The translations under genes and the position numbers were made by a program. A stretch of DNA of 64,000 nucleotides from positions 29,446,958-29,510,957 of the forward strand of contig NC_089979.1 in assembly GCF_036417845.1 (NCBI RefSeq), given 5' to 3'. How positions within the stretch are numbered: the first letter of the stretch is position 1; the number at the start of each line of letters is the position of its first letter. This DNA is from Apteryx mantelli (Eukaryota > Chordata > Aves > Apterygiformes > Apterygidae). This document shows positions 50,151 through 61,890 of the stretch, in pieces. The notes beneath the pieces were generated by a model. That model was not told the DNA's origin. It saw only the letters and a program-made list of their open reading frames with translations, and ran no database searches.

Positions 50151-53100
50151 ATATTTTTGTTTTATTTAAATAGTGTCTTGAGCTTTAAAATTCCAATCAA
50201 TCCAAACTAGATTGAAAAGGTTAAGCGTCAACATGTTTCTTAATTGCATTTTACTCTAGAAGGAAACTGATCTTAAGTCTTCCAAATGCACAAAGCAGTT
50301 TAAAAAAAGAAACACTGCATCTGATGTGATGAAAGTCTATCTTAAATGCATCTTGATTCAAACCTTGTGACTCTGTTCCCTAATTTTTTAAATAACATAA
50401 GACTCATGAAGAACTAGTGCCACATTTGATTAAAATAAACACCACATAATTCGGGAAAAACTTTACTGTTCCTACTGCTAATATATCTTAGTGGTATCAA
50501 CACCAAAGAAATGCCACCTAGGTTCACTGTTTCTAGTACTGCTATGTAGTATCAAATCTTCCATTCCCTAGCAATCGCAAAGAAAAATGAAGATCCTTAC
50601 AAGTTTCTCTAATTGCAGCTAACACTTTGGATCAGACACAATAAGGATTCAGGTCATGACAAGGAATAGAAATAATTTTGGGGTCAGTGATGAATGGCCT
50701 CCTGTTGGTAATAGATGCTGGGCAGGAACTGATTCTCAACTCTTAGACCTCTCTGCAGACCATAGAAAAACAGTAAGACCTAAAGGAATGTGCTAAATTC
50801 TGATAGATTCTTCTTGGGAGTTCCCCAACAGGTTAAGAAAAGAATGTCTGCCACTTGACCTTGTCTTCCTGCTCCCATCATTTCTAAGTCCCTTTTTCCT
50901 CCCAAAGCCTGTGAAAATCCCTATGAAGCTGCAAGGTGAATGGATGGAGGCTGTGGTTGGATGTCTGCTGCTGAAGTGTCCATCATGTTATCATTCTCTT
51001 TCTACTCCTGTGGCTGTTTGTCACCATTTACTGGTGAAGGAAACAAGTGAAGGCTCCTTAAACAATACAAAGTTCAGGGGCCTAATTCAAACCTCCGCTG
51101 TCAGCATTTGTAAGACAAGTTTTCTACCACTTGTCTTCCAACCTGATGGATAAAAAAAATGTTCTCAGCTAAGCCTCTTTCCTACATGCTTATTGTAGGG
51201 TCCAGATTACAATAACAGACACATGCAGCCAAGCTCACTTAGGAAGCTCTAGCCAATAGAAAGCACTGTTGGTACAGCTTACCAACACCAAATTTTCTAC
51301 AAGCACATCAAATTTCTCATGTTTCTCCGCAGTGATTTTCCATAGAAATGAAGTCAGATCAGAAATCTTGGTTGTTATCTTTGAAGCAGTAGAACATTCT
51401 TTAAATGATTGCATAAAGCTTTGGAATGAAGACCATCACTGAAAAAATCATTCCCCAGTATAATGAGACCTTCTATTGTAATAATGACATGTGGGAGGGA
51501 GAGAACTTTCCAAGGGCCATTCTTTGCCTGTGAAATAGATTTCCACAAGGTCAAAGGATAGGCCTTGTCACCTTCCTCTGCAAATGACTTCATGTATTGC
51601 TGTTCCATATAACACCTGCTTATCTAAACTGCCTTCTCTAAGGAATTCAGAACAGCCTTTAAGGTTTAAAAAGTGCAAGTCAAGGAAACATGATCAATTT
51701 GGTGGAACTGTCTCGCTCACTATTGATTTGAAACTAAGGGCAGAACTTGGCCATTTAGCAATCACCCAGGTCTATTAAAAACCAGAGCAAAAAGCTACTC
51801 CATCTCCTTCCTAGAAAAGACATCGCTGGTTGTGCTGGAGGCAGAGGATGGCTCCAGCCCATGTATTAATTACAATAAATTGGGCCCCTGGGCAGATGTG
51901 AGCGCAGCCAGGCTGCCTTAATGGCACTTGCTGCTGCCCTGCTCCACTGCCTGTGTGCTGGAGTTGGTGGTCTGGACCGTGCTGCTGTTGAGTCTCTGTC
52001 AATGGCAGATAACTCAGCATTGATAGCACCAGCTGCAGCCTAGTCTTTCTATTCCTAACATCCTGAAATCATATTAAGGTTACAGAATTGAGGACCTAGG
52101 CAATTTCACATCAACAGCAAGGTCAAATCCTCAGCTGGTATCAGCTAACTGGCTTCCCACCTGCAGAGTGTTCCACAAGACTGCTGTTTTTACTCCTTTT
52201 AAAGACCCATTGCCATTAGCTTTATTCTTTTCTTAACTAGGGCTGTGATCTTTCTTTTCAGGGGTTAGATTTGACATCCTTCCTCTAATTTCTCAGAGGA
52301 AGGCCATGTGTAGAAACAGGAACCTGTCCTGAAAGAAGCTTTGAACTATAATCAAAGAGAGTCTGGCACCTTCTGTAGCACTTGCCTCTTCATACTGGTT
52401 CCCATGAAATGTAATCAAGAAGAGCTTGATGATAAAATGTCATAGTTGTAGACAATTGTGCAGGAGTTATTAGCGGTAGCCCCTCTAGCATGATTAATAG
52501 CACTGGCCTGCTAATGCAAAAATACCTACAGCCACTTGTTCCTCGCTGTGGCAGATTTCATTCTGCTTTCCTTCATTTTACCAACCAGCTGTGGCTAACA
52601 GTTGCAGAGGGACATATTTCACCTGAAATCTGACAACTGGTGTTGTCAAGCCTACAGCCAGGCTAGTGGAGGAGTGCCCTACAGACATTTTGAGACTCCC
52701 AAGGCTGAGTAGGATGGTTGACACTGAGAGTAATACAGTTTACAGTTCCTTGAGGAAAGGGCAGTAAATATGCTGGATCAGTTTAAAAGATAACTCTTAA
52801 CGTGAAATGATGTTAAGGAAAAGTTTAATTTATGAAAGACAGAGAGGAGCTCCTAAACTGATCAGGAGACAAACACACCACAAGCACAATAAACGTCTCA
52901 GTAAATAACTGATATTTTGTGACAATTTTAGAATCTTCCTTGTGTTTTATTCAGCTCGCAGATCTGAGCTCTGAGGCTAATGGACACAAATAATCTCAGT
53001 TGCTACAGCTGGTGTCTGATTCTCAAACAAGTCACATTCTCACAGCATTGTCTTTTCAGATAATTATTAGTGGTGTCCTGGGAATGAGTAGTTATTGTAC

Positions 53101-53399
53101 CACTGCTCTGCAGTAATATCATCTTGGTGCTGCTTATATGGTGGGGGGAAAATCTAGCATTTTATTTGGTAGGAAAATATGATTCTTGGTAGGAAGAACT
53201 TGTTGCTATCATTTGACCAAGAAATAGTTTGTTTTCTGCTCATTTTCTTTTAAAGTTGTTCACTCTTGATAATTTTTGAAAGCTCTTAGTCAGTTGCTGT
53301 CCTGTGATTTTCCAGAAATATTTCAGCTAGAAAAATACGGCAGTACACCAATGAGATTCAGGTAAAGAGGAGCCTTCATAAATTTTGGGCTACAGTTAT

Positions 53400-53720
53400 T
53401 AGAAATGAAAACCCAAAGAAGGCCCCACTGCAAACTCAGTGCCACGCTGTGCGAATTGTGCTGCAGAGCTATTCCTCAGGCTGTGGAGTGCTTGGCAGCT
53501 GCTCCGTCAGTATATTTGTACGCTGCAAAAGCAGTGAGAGCTGTTGGTCGGTGGCCAGGGCTTGTGCTGCCTGCACGAAGGCCCCGAGGGCCGTCTTGGT
53601 GTTGAGAAGCAGGGCAGGATTTGTGCTCCCTCCCTCCGCCGCAGGCAGGTCTCTGCGTGGCTCCAGGGAGGCGCACGAGAAGCCATGCTGAGGCTCCGGC
53701 TGGGAGCATGAAGACCCTCT
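53400..53720. other. GC- and CpG-richer patch in gene-poor DNA
   Basis: Compared with its AT-rich surroundings, this 0.3-kb patch is visibly G+C-rich and has many CpG (acgctgtgcg, ccgtcag, ggtcggtgg, acgaaggccccgagggccgtc, tccgccgc, ctgcgtgg, aggcgcacg, ctccgg). Overlapping open frames exist on both strands, as expected in GC-rich DNA, with no recognisable protein. It could be a distal promoter/enhancer or the start of an unannotated non-coding RNA. Confidence 0.45.
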
Positions 53721-55563
53721 CCACGTGTCCTGATGATTAGCTTGGGTGTCCCATGCAGCAAGCCGTAAATGGCTGCCTAGGCTACTTTGGCCCCATGCAT
53801 AGATTTAGATGACTTTTTTTAACAGAAAACATTGGTAAGCACTTCTGAGGCGACTTAGCGCACCTTGTGAAATTCTGCCTCGGCTACCACTGTTTAGGGA
53901 GGAAAGCGCGCAGCATTCAGTCTCTTTGTCTGTCAAAGGCAGCCTGAGCTGGTTTTGGCACATATCTCTAACTGCAGCAAACAAATCAACTGGATGATAA
54001 AAACAATGACAGCAGTTACCAGCTCTAACCTTTTATTTCTTGTGTAAATTAGAATGATGAAATATTTGATCTTTAAGGTTATTAATGTGTGACTGCTTGC
54101 CTAGTCTTATTTTTCCTTCTCTCTGCAAATCCTTTTAACTAACTTTCTGGAGTAATTTTCCACTCCCATTTCTTTTCTTTCCTACGCATATTGCAGTTTA
54201 ATGTCCTCAGCTGTTGCCAAGGAAACAGAATTTTGAGCCTGGCTTGTCAAGTAAATGAAGGAGCAATTATTTTTGAAGTATTTCTATAAACTTAAATTAA
54301 AGATGATCACATATTTTTTAGGTAGTGTTGGTAGCACCTTTTGCATAAGATTATTCAACACTTCCAGTGGAAACCCCCTGTATTGTAACTCCCACTGTTC
54401 AGTATGACATTTTCTTTGGGTGACCTTTTTGGAAAGTTTCAACAAACCTGATCCAGCTATTTCCAAGAGAGATAAGATAAAATATTTTACACATATTAAG
54501 CTAATGCATGCAGCTGTTTTCTCTGTGTGTAAAGCTGACGCTCTCATTGAGAAACTTGAAATTTTCCATGGCTAGAATCAGCCTGGTGATAGATGCTTGG
54601 AGGCAGGGGAGGGAAGAGGAGGGACAATTTTGTTTCCTGGGATCTAGGCCAGTATTTGGGCTAGCGCCTTCCCAGGTGGAAGCTGCAGCTATTCCTTAGG
54701 GGGGATAACAGCTTATCCCTTCCTTTCTGTTTTTCAGCAGAAGGGAGTGTTAAGTGGGAGGGCAGGCATCAGGCTCTTCTTGCAAAGTAGTCACTGCAGC
54801 AAGTTCAGCAGCCTTTTCCACAACTGCTCTGAATCTAGCTATAAACTACAAGTGTGCATTGGGCAATATGTTATGTGGACAACCATGAATCTTCTCCTTT
54901 GTCCTCTGATGCCCAGATGAGCCCACAGCTTCCCTCTGCAAAGTGTGGAAAGGTCCTTGAGATGTAGCTTGTTTCTTTGATAGCTTTTTGTGGAGGTCTA
55001 TAGAGGCACCATGAAAGGGACTGAACTAGGAAGTTCCTGGGTAGTAGCAGCAACAGACATGACGTGTTTTTTCAGATAAGGCTCACTTCAGTATTCAGAG
55101 GCTCAATAGCTAGAGGAGATGGGGAAGAACATTTCAGAGTCCTGGAGCCAGCTGGAGAGACAGCCTAGCTGGAGGCAGACCCGCTAGGAGAACTGGTAAG
55201 ATAAAGCAATCTTGCTTTCAAAACATGTGAAAAACTTTTCCATGTCACATCCTCGTAGATGGTGCCCATTCAGTAAAACACCTCTCATCTGTCACCCCAA
55301 TCAGAACAAAGGCACGTACATCTTTGTGTAGGCCAGGGCCTGTGTCCAAGGAGAGGAAAAGCTGAGTGGCAGGCCACGTCTTCTTAGAATCCGGGAAATA
55401 CTCAAGAGAGAGAGATATAGGAATGGCAGGGAGGTTTGGGTATGTTAAGCTATCATTGAGGTAGGTTGCAGCCCACATGGTGTTTCAGAGCTGTTCTGGA
55501 GACTTGCTGGGAGACTTGCTGGGAATGTGCGACTCCCCCTTAGATCAGAGGGTATTTTAAGCA

Positions 55564-55587
55564 TGTGTGTGTGTGTGTGTGTGTGTG
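55564..55587. repeat. (TG)12 microsatellite
   Basis: tgtgtgtgtgtgtgtgtgtg-type run, immediately upstream of the large pentanucleotide tract. A polymorphic marker candidate. Confidence 0.93.
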
Positions 55588-55694
55588 CATGTACGTGAGC
55601 CTGCGCATTTCCATACTGATGGCATGACCTTGTCCAGAAGTAGCAGGTTGCTTTTCCAATTTGTAATGTTGCTATCTATAGAGCCTTCAATTTT

Positions 55695-55898
55695 AAGAAA
55701 AGAAAAGAAAAGAAAAGAAAAGAAAAGAAAAGAAAAGAGGAGAGAAGAGAAGAGAAGAGAAGAGAAAAGAAAAGAAAAGAAAAGAAAAGAAAAGAAAAGA
55801 AAAGAAAAGAAAAGAGGAGAAAAGAAAAGGAGGAAAGGAAAGGAAAGGAAAGGAAAGGAAAGGAAAGGAAAGGAAAGGAAAGGAAAGGAAAGGAAAGA
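55695..55898. repeat. 204-bp uninterrupted purine tract: AAAAG / AAGAG / AAAGG pentanucleotide satellite
   Basis: No pyrimidine occurs from 55695 to 55898. Block 1 is eight GAAAA units (55697-55736). Block 2 is AGAGG/AAGAG variants (about 55737-55764). Block 3 is ten AAAAG units (55765-55814). After a short irregular part comes block 4, about twelve AAAGG units (55834-55893). Open frames across it on both strands (KEKKR or SFLSF repeats) are products of the repeat and not genes. Confidence 0.97.
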
Positions 55899-58800
55899 CA
55901 TTAAGGAAAAATAGTCTGCACCTTTTTCTATGAGAACTCACTTGTACTTTTTGATATTTAAGTTAACTTTAGGAAGAATTTTTTTTCACCAGGTTACCAT
56001 CTGTCGGTGAAAACCATTATACACTCAGAACTGCATCTTACTGGTGGAGTTACTAAATTGTGCAGGAATTAGATTTTTGCTACTTAGTAATGAAAAAAAA
56101 ATCTGAAAAACTGAGAGTAAGGATAGGAAAACTTATGTGCATAAACAGTCAATAATTTATGGCTTGGTTTAAAGCAGCTGATATAAGGAAACACTTTTCC
56201 TTTCCCAGTGCAACTACAAGGTGTATTGGGACAGTCTTCACCAAGCCCTGGTTACAGGATACACACAGAGTCTGACTGGCTCACCAAGCTCCTCAAACTC
56301 CTATTTAGAAGTGATATGACCCCATTTGCACTCTACCCCTACTTAGTCTTCTGACAGCACTGCTGGAAAATTTCTTTGTCTCTACCCACCCCTAACATAA
56401 AAACTTCCTCCAAAAATGTCAAATGAAAATGTTTCAAGAAAAACAACATTTTTATTTCCTGAGATTTACAACCTGAGATTTTGTTCTTATGGAAACGTTT
56501 TTGCCTTTCTTTTGTTTTCCTCACCTTTTCCTCAAAATGTAACATTAGAACTACTTATGGGCGTAAAGTAGCATGTGTTTTGAGTGACTGAGATCCTAGT
56601 TAATAATTAATTGCAAGTTTTCATTTAAAGTGCTTATATTGCTCCATTACCATATTTCTGTATTGAAAAAGAAACAAACCCTAAACTGGAAAGCAAACCA
56701 AAACTCATTAAGAATAAAAATTTATTTTGGAATAAGCATTTTGTGCACAGCATTCTGTCACGGATTTTCACCTGTCTGACACACTGCTAATATGTTGTAG
56801 TTGCTGGTGGGTAGTATCACTGCTTGGTGATGTTGAGACACCCATAGGAGCTTCCTCTAGTTTGGAATAAAAGTGATAACCCCTTTTGCTACTTCTTTTT
56901 AGTAGCTTCCACCCTTGAAAGTTTGCTTATGTAAAGCATTTGGTCTATGATACCTGGCCTGCATGTCTTTTCTTGAAAATATCAGAAAATGTGTGTTTTT
57001 CGTTTATTCTCAATTACAGAGCATATCAATTTGGCCATTTCTAGTAATCAGTAGTCAAATACTCCAAACGAGAAATTTATTATAAAAGTTTTTTTGAAGC
57101 AGTCTGAGTATTGATTTTGTTCTCAAGTGTTCTTTACCTTTGGTGTTTATCAAAAGTGAGTGCTGTGGAGTGGTTGATGATTGAGAGTTAACCTAGAAGT
57201 GCAGTAACTGTCAGTTCTTTCTAGCCAGACTTGTCAGGATATTCTTTTGGAAGACAGAGCTTTACATGAGGGCTTTGACACACAAAAAAGTTATCAAAGG
57301 GCACCACTTACCAAGTTAGCTTCTCTGTGGTAACTATCTGTGTGCATGTTTCAGCTCTCTGGCCCTCTTCAAGAAATGAAAAATAAATTAATTTCCAACT
57401 TAATTGAGAAGTAAGTCACTTCCAATTAATTACCTCATATTTGCCATGCAGACATGGGTTGATGGACTGGGAGGGAGAAGAGGAGTTAAGGCAACCTTAG
57501 TGTTCAGTAGAGCAGCACACGTGCTTCTCCTCCCTTGCTGCAGCAGTGGCCTTGCGGTTTCCCCTTCTGGCACCTGCAGCACTTGCAGTGGGACTGGATC
57601 CGGTCTGGGGTTACGAGCGCGCCCACAGGCAGTCCCCAAACCTCTAGCAGTCTGTCAAAAACCTCAAATCCATTTGGTAAATTTCCCAGCTTAAAACCGG
57701 GCAGCCTGGCCGAACTCGGGTGCCAGGCCCGGGGAAACGGGGCCTTGCAGAGCGTGAGTGCCCGGCGCGCGCGTCAGGATGCAGAAGCAGGCTCTTAGAT
57801 CACCCTCTGCCCAGCTCTGCTCTCTGAACGTAGCCAGAGGAAAGGGCTCCTTAACTGTTTTAAGTTAACCACCCGTTTAAACATCTCTTCCATCTTTGAG
57901 CGGCGTCTGCCTCTCTGGGGGCCCTGGGGGCTGTGAGTGTCCTTTTCATTTCCAAGCTCTTGCTGACACCTGGTGGCCTCCTGATTTCACAAAGATCAGA
58001 GTACTGGGGGAGATTTTGGTGGGGAAAAAGTGCTGGCCCTGCTGTCATCCTCCTGCTCCTGCTGCCTTTCAGCCTCTGTATTGCTCAACCTCTTGAGCAG
58101 ATGAATATTTCTAGAAGAAATATTTATTGGGCAAAGCCTCCATTTCTTCATGTGCATGGCATGAGAGTACATGATATCTCTTGTCAGCACCTACATGATC
58201 ATTCATAGGTGCGCCAGCATTTCTTCTAGGCTTTTTTAAAGAGGGACAGGCAATGCTGGTAAAGACAGGGGATGGTCCACAGCCTCAGCACCAGCTGATG
58301 GGGCTGGCTTACTGCAGTGTAAGGCGTCCTACAGCCTGTCAAAAGTGGCAGGAGTTTCAACAGTGCTGAGCAATTTAAGTTGATTCAACAGTTTGTTTCA
58401 AAATGAAACAATTGCTGGTACTTATAACTAGCAATTTGCCATTTTTTATGGCAGGTAATTGGTAACCATTGCTTGTTAGATTGTCTTTATAGTTTCTGAC
58501 TGTACAGAGGCACTCGATGCAATGCTGGGGTCAAACAGACAAAAGGTGTGATAAAATTAATTATTCATTTTATTGCAAGACTGAGTTATGCAAAGGCCTA
58601 ATTCTCTGTTGCTTTGCTTGAGACACATTCACTTACTCTGTGTGCAAAACAATGCTGAAATGCAAATAACTGTGCACTTCTCTAAATGACAGGACAGACA
58701 GAGTAGAAGGAAGTATGGTCCAAAAGATTTAAAGTAGGGTTACATGTCCTTATATGCACATTAATATTCTATAATCTGAACTAAAACAAGAGTGTTTTTT

Positions 58801-60990
58801 TTCTTCTCTTACATAGCAGTTTCAAAGCTGAAAACTTCTGAAATGCATTACAAACCAGTTGCTGTTAGTTACTGGTATCAGATAAAAAGAATATCAGATA
58901 AAAGTAAGTAAAACATAGGTGTGCTTCACAAACTGCACCTTACCATGTGAAATGCTGTTTGGGGATTGAACTATGGCTAGAATTACAGGCCTGTTCTCTA
59001 GTGTGCTATTCTTATGTTGCACTAGCACCTGCAGTTGAAAGGGAAATGCTTGGAGTGCGCTGACAGGAATAGCTATGCAGAAGGAAAGAAGAGCTGCCAT
59101 CTTGTGTGGAGAACTGAGACTGCACTAAAGAAGGCTAAAAGAATTAAGACATCTTCTTAAACCATTGTATTTTCAGAAACTCCTTAGTAACAATAATTTC
59201 ATTTGTATAGTGACTGGTTCCATTCTTTCTTTTTATTTAACTAATACAAATGAACCACTTTTTGTCCATAAGCACTTTTTTTCGGGCTTCAGTAGTGCTG
59301 CAAGCTCATTGAGAGAAAGCCGAGGAGGCAGGGAATGGCTTGTCTGCACTGACTAAGAGGGCTAACTGGCTGCAAAGCAGCACATGTGGCACCCAGCAAC
59401 ACCAGTCTTGCACACAAATATTTTTGCGTAGTTTCATATATGAGAACAGCAAACAAGCTTATAGCGAGTGTGCTACATGGTATTAATGAATCACATGATA
59501 GCAGGCATCTTCCCCCCCAGACCTTATGGTAAGTTCACTGTAGGAACTGGCCAAGCACCCAAAGGATACTGATAGGCTGAGTTTGTTCTGTCTAGTTTAC
59601 AGCCCTCTAAATGTCTTTGATAGTATTAGTTCTGCTCCCTACAATAAAATTCTCATTTTATAGTATTAGAACAGATGGTGCAGACCTCATTGAGAAGAGT
59701 TTATCTGATTTATCTGCTACATTCTAATAACAGTAGAATATGCCACAAATATAACTCTCAAAACTTTATTCCTGTGGCCAGGCTACACAGGGAGATCCTG
59801 AAAGAACCAGTCAACATCTTCACAGTGACAACTATATGGAAAGTCTACAAAGCTGTAGGGATCAAATAACAGTAAATGTTAGCACATGTATTGGTGGACT
59901 GCTGTAATGGGATGGTGAATGCTGATAAAATGAATTGACCAGGGTTGTCTCTGTGATATTGCTGCTATGGAGACTGAGAAAGAAGCCTTCTTACTTCAGC
60001 CACTGATTAAATCCAAATCTAGCAAGTTGGGCTTCTAATTCAGCTAGGTCTTGTAAAGTATAATTACTTTTTCTAGCTTAGAGTTTAATCACAATACTTA
60101 CAGTGGTCTTGGTCTTTATACAACTGGCTGTGTGAAGTTAACATTTTTCTGCACATTAATGCAACTAAATGAACAGTATAGTGCCTTGCTCTTGGGCTGG
60201 CAGAAGCAATTCCAACCGTCTGTTGTTAAACTGGTGCTGGGAAAGAAACACAGCTGACTTAGGGCTTTAAAGTGTCTCAGCACCAAACATGCTTATTTCT
60301 TGTTGAAGCTGAACTTCGTTCTGAGGACATCCCTCCCCCTCCCCCCTCCAAAAAAATAATTAGGGACATGCTAGAACTTTTCAGTCACCTTACCTTGCAT
60401 TGAACTGTGTGAGTATTTCTTCTAAAACAGCTGAGAGCAGGACGAGAAAGGAACAACTTTTGCTGTTGTTCTGATCTTGCTTCCATCAGTGACAATTAGC
60501 CTTTACTCCCTTTCTAATAACTGATAAGCAGAAGGGAGAATCTAACTCCCTGCTTCTACCTTTTTCTGATACTCTCTTGAGAGCCAGCACTGTTTCACTC
60601 TGAGCAAATAACGATCTTCAGTGATACCTATGCGTTCTTTTGAGAACTGTGGACATTAGCTTCCTCTCCCCTGTAAAAAGTGATCCACTTTAAGTAAGCC
60701 CCAAAATAAAGTGTTATAAAGGGACTTTGTTTTATTAGATAGACAACAGTTCATTGGAAATGGACCCAGGCTCTGTGCCTTACAAAAAGGTTCTACGCAA
60801 GTCTAAGTATAGTTATTCGTGCTTTCTGTTCAGGGCTTACAGGCCTTCAACCCTCCTGTCAGACACAGCTGCCCCTTCACATCTCGTCAGCACCTTCTGA
60901 AATGGTATTAACACACCCTCTGTTGGGAATAAATGCCTGCATACACCGTAGGTCCACGTTTGCCTAGCAGCATAATACTTGAGAACACTT
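55899..60990. other. Intergenic DNA with a CpG-rich patch
   Basis: No recognisable exon. Contains the GC-rich patch 57520-57790 (separate entry), two adjacent small palindromes tgctcaa/ttgagca (58082-58099) and aatatttct/agaaatatt (58104-58124), and a short 'atcagataaaa' direct duplication (58876-58905). The rest is AT-rich unique sequence. Confidence 0.65.
57520..57790. other. CpG-rich patch, possible orphan CpG island
   Basis: Stands out from AT-rich surroundings with ggttacgagcgcgcccacagg, aaaccgggcagcctggccgaactcggg, ggcccggggaaacgggg and gcccggcgcgcgcgtcagg. Short open frames on both strands (for example 57404-57694 and 57535-57798 +) show no known domain. Possible distal promoter, enhancer or non-coding RNA start; none is proven. 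Confidence 0.5.
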
Positions 60991-61029
60991 AGTCATTTTG
61001 TGATTGCCTAACAAATCTGAGTCTTTTTC

Positions 61030-61890
61030 ACTATGTCCCATTTCAAACTGTCCCAGTTTATGCCTGAAATTCTTACTTCTCTTTACATACTCGGACATGC
61101 ACTTTGAATTTCATCCCATTTCTGATTGTCCAATACTAGTGGTCATCCACTTCTTGTATGATATTTTGATTTCCTGCTGATGCTGCTTTCCATCTACATG
61201 TCATCAACGAATTTTATAAGCACATTTCTTTTTGTGCCAAAACATTTAATGAAACTCTTCCCAAAACCAGGCTTTGCAGAGCTGCAGAGCAGTTTCTTTC
61301 CCTTTCCCAGCCTGATGCTTCACCTTTCACTACCCACAGTTATTTTCAGCCTTTCACAATTCTTTTATTAGTTTCCATTTTTTATTGTTTATCTATTAAT
61401 GTCTCATGTAATCCTCCATCATATTAATTTAAGTTCAGATAGATCAGTCTTTTGCATTTGCTTTGCCAAGAAAATCAGCAAAGATACAGGCTCACTGTGA
61501 CACTGTATGTCCTTGATGAAATCCCGTGTTATCCCCTTTTCTGTGCACCTCTATTTCTTTTATTATTCTGCCCTTCAAGTGTTTTTGTGGTAAGAAAACA
61601 CATTAAAACACAAATGCTTTTGGGGGTAGGAAAATGATATCTGTCATTGTGTGCATTACTTTCTCCTTTTTAAACATTTGTATTACATTTGCTCTTCTAT
61701 AACCATAGAATACCACAATTTGATAAGTGCATTAAAATCCTGGTCAGTCAATCTGTGATTCCATTTTCCCATTCCTTCAATGTTATAACACTGAAACTCA
61801 TGTCTCAGTTTCCTAATTTGAACATTACAGACAGTATTACCCTGAGTGTGGATGTTAAAGAAATATTTCAGGCTAGAACTAGTATCTAAT
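61030..61890 (-). mobile_element. Ancient CR1/L3-type LINE fragment, inverted
   Basis: On the + strand, in order: 'gcactttgaatttcatcccattt' near 61098, 'tgtcatcaacgaattttataagcaca' near 61198, then farther right 'tttctcctttttaaacatttgtattacatttgctcttct' near 61659. These are reverse-complement landmarks of L3/CR1-type LINE reverse-transcriptase and 3' regions. It is strongly diverged, with gaps between the recognisable blocks, and belongs to the oldest repeat layer in the window. Confidence 0.6.

Larger units (their letters stand above)
37531..55560. other. Gene-poor intergenic stretch
   Basis: About 18 kb without a recognisable exon of any gene. Items seen: a 30-bp imperfect tandem duplication (37892-37950), (ATC)5 (40766-40783), 10-bp arms catgctgtta/taacagcatg (42174-42225), (AAAAAAC)3 (43332-43353), 10-bp tandem aggaggtaga x2 (44521-44543), (AC)7 (45119-45133), a MIR-like scrap (48521-48612), a G10-11 run (50140-50150), a GC- and CpG-richer patch (53400-53720) and a 12-bp tandem gagacttgctgg x2 (55499-55522). 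Scattered small open frames show no coding character. Confidence 0.7.

Noticed and set aside
53405..53761. Several overlapping open frames on both strands
   Set aside because: GC-rich DNA has few stop codons by chance; no protein family signal and no start context.
55557..55941. Open frames of 82-115 codons with KEKKR-type or SFLSF-type repeats
   Set aside because: A pure pentanucleotide tract has no stop codons in several frames; these are repeat translations.
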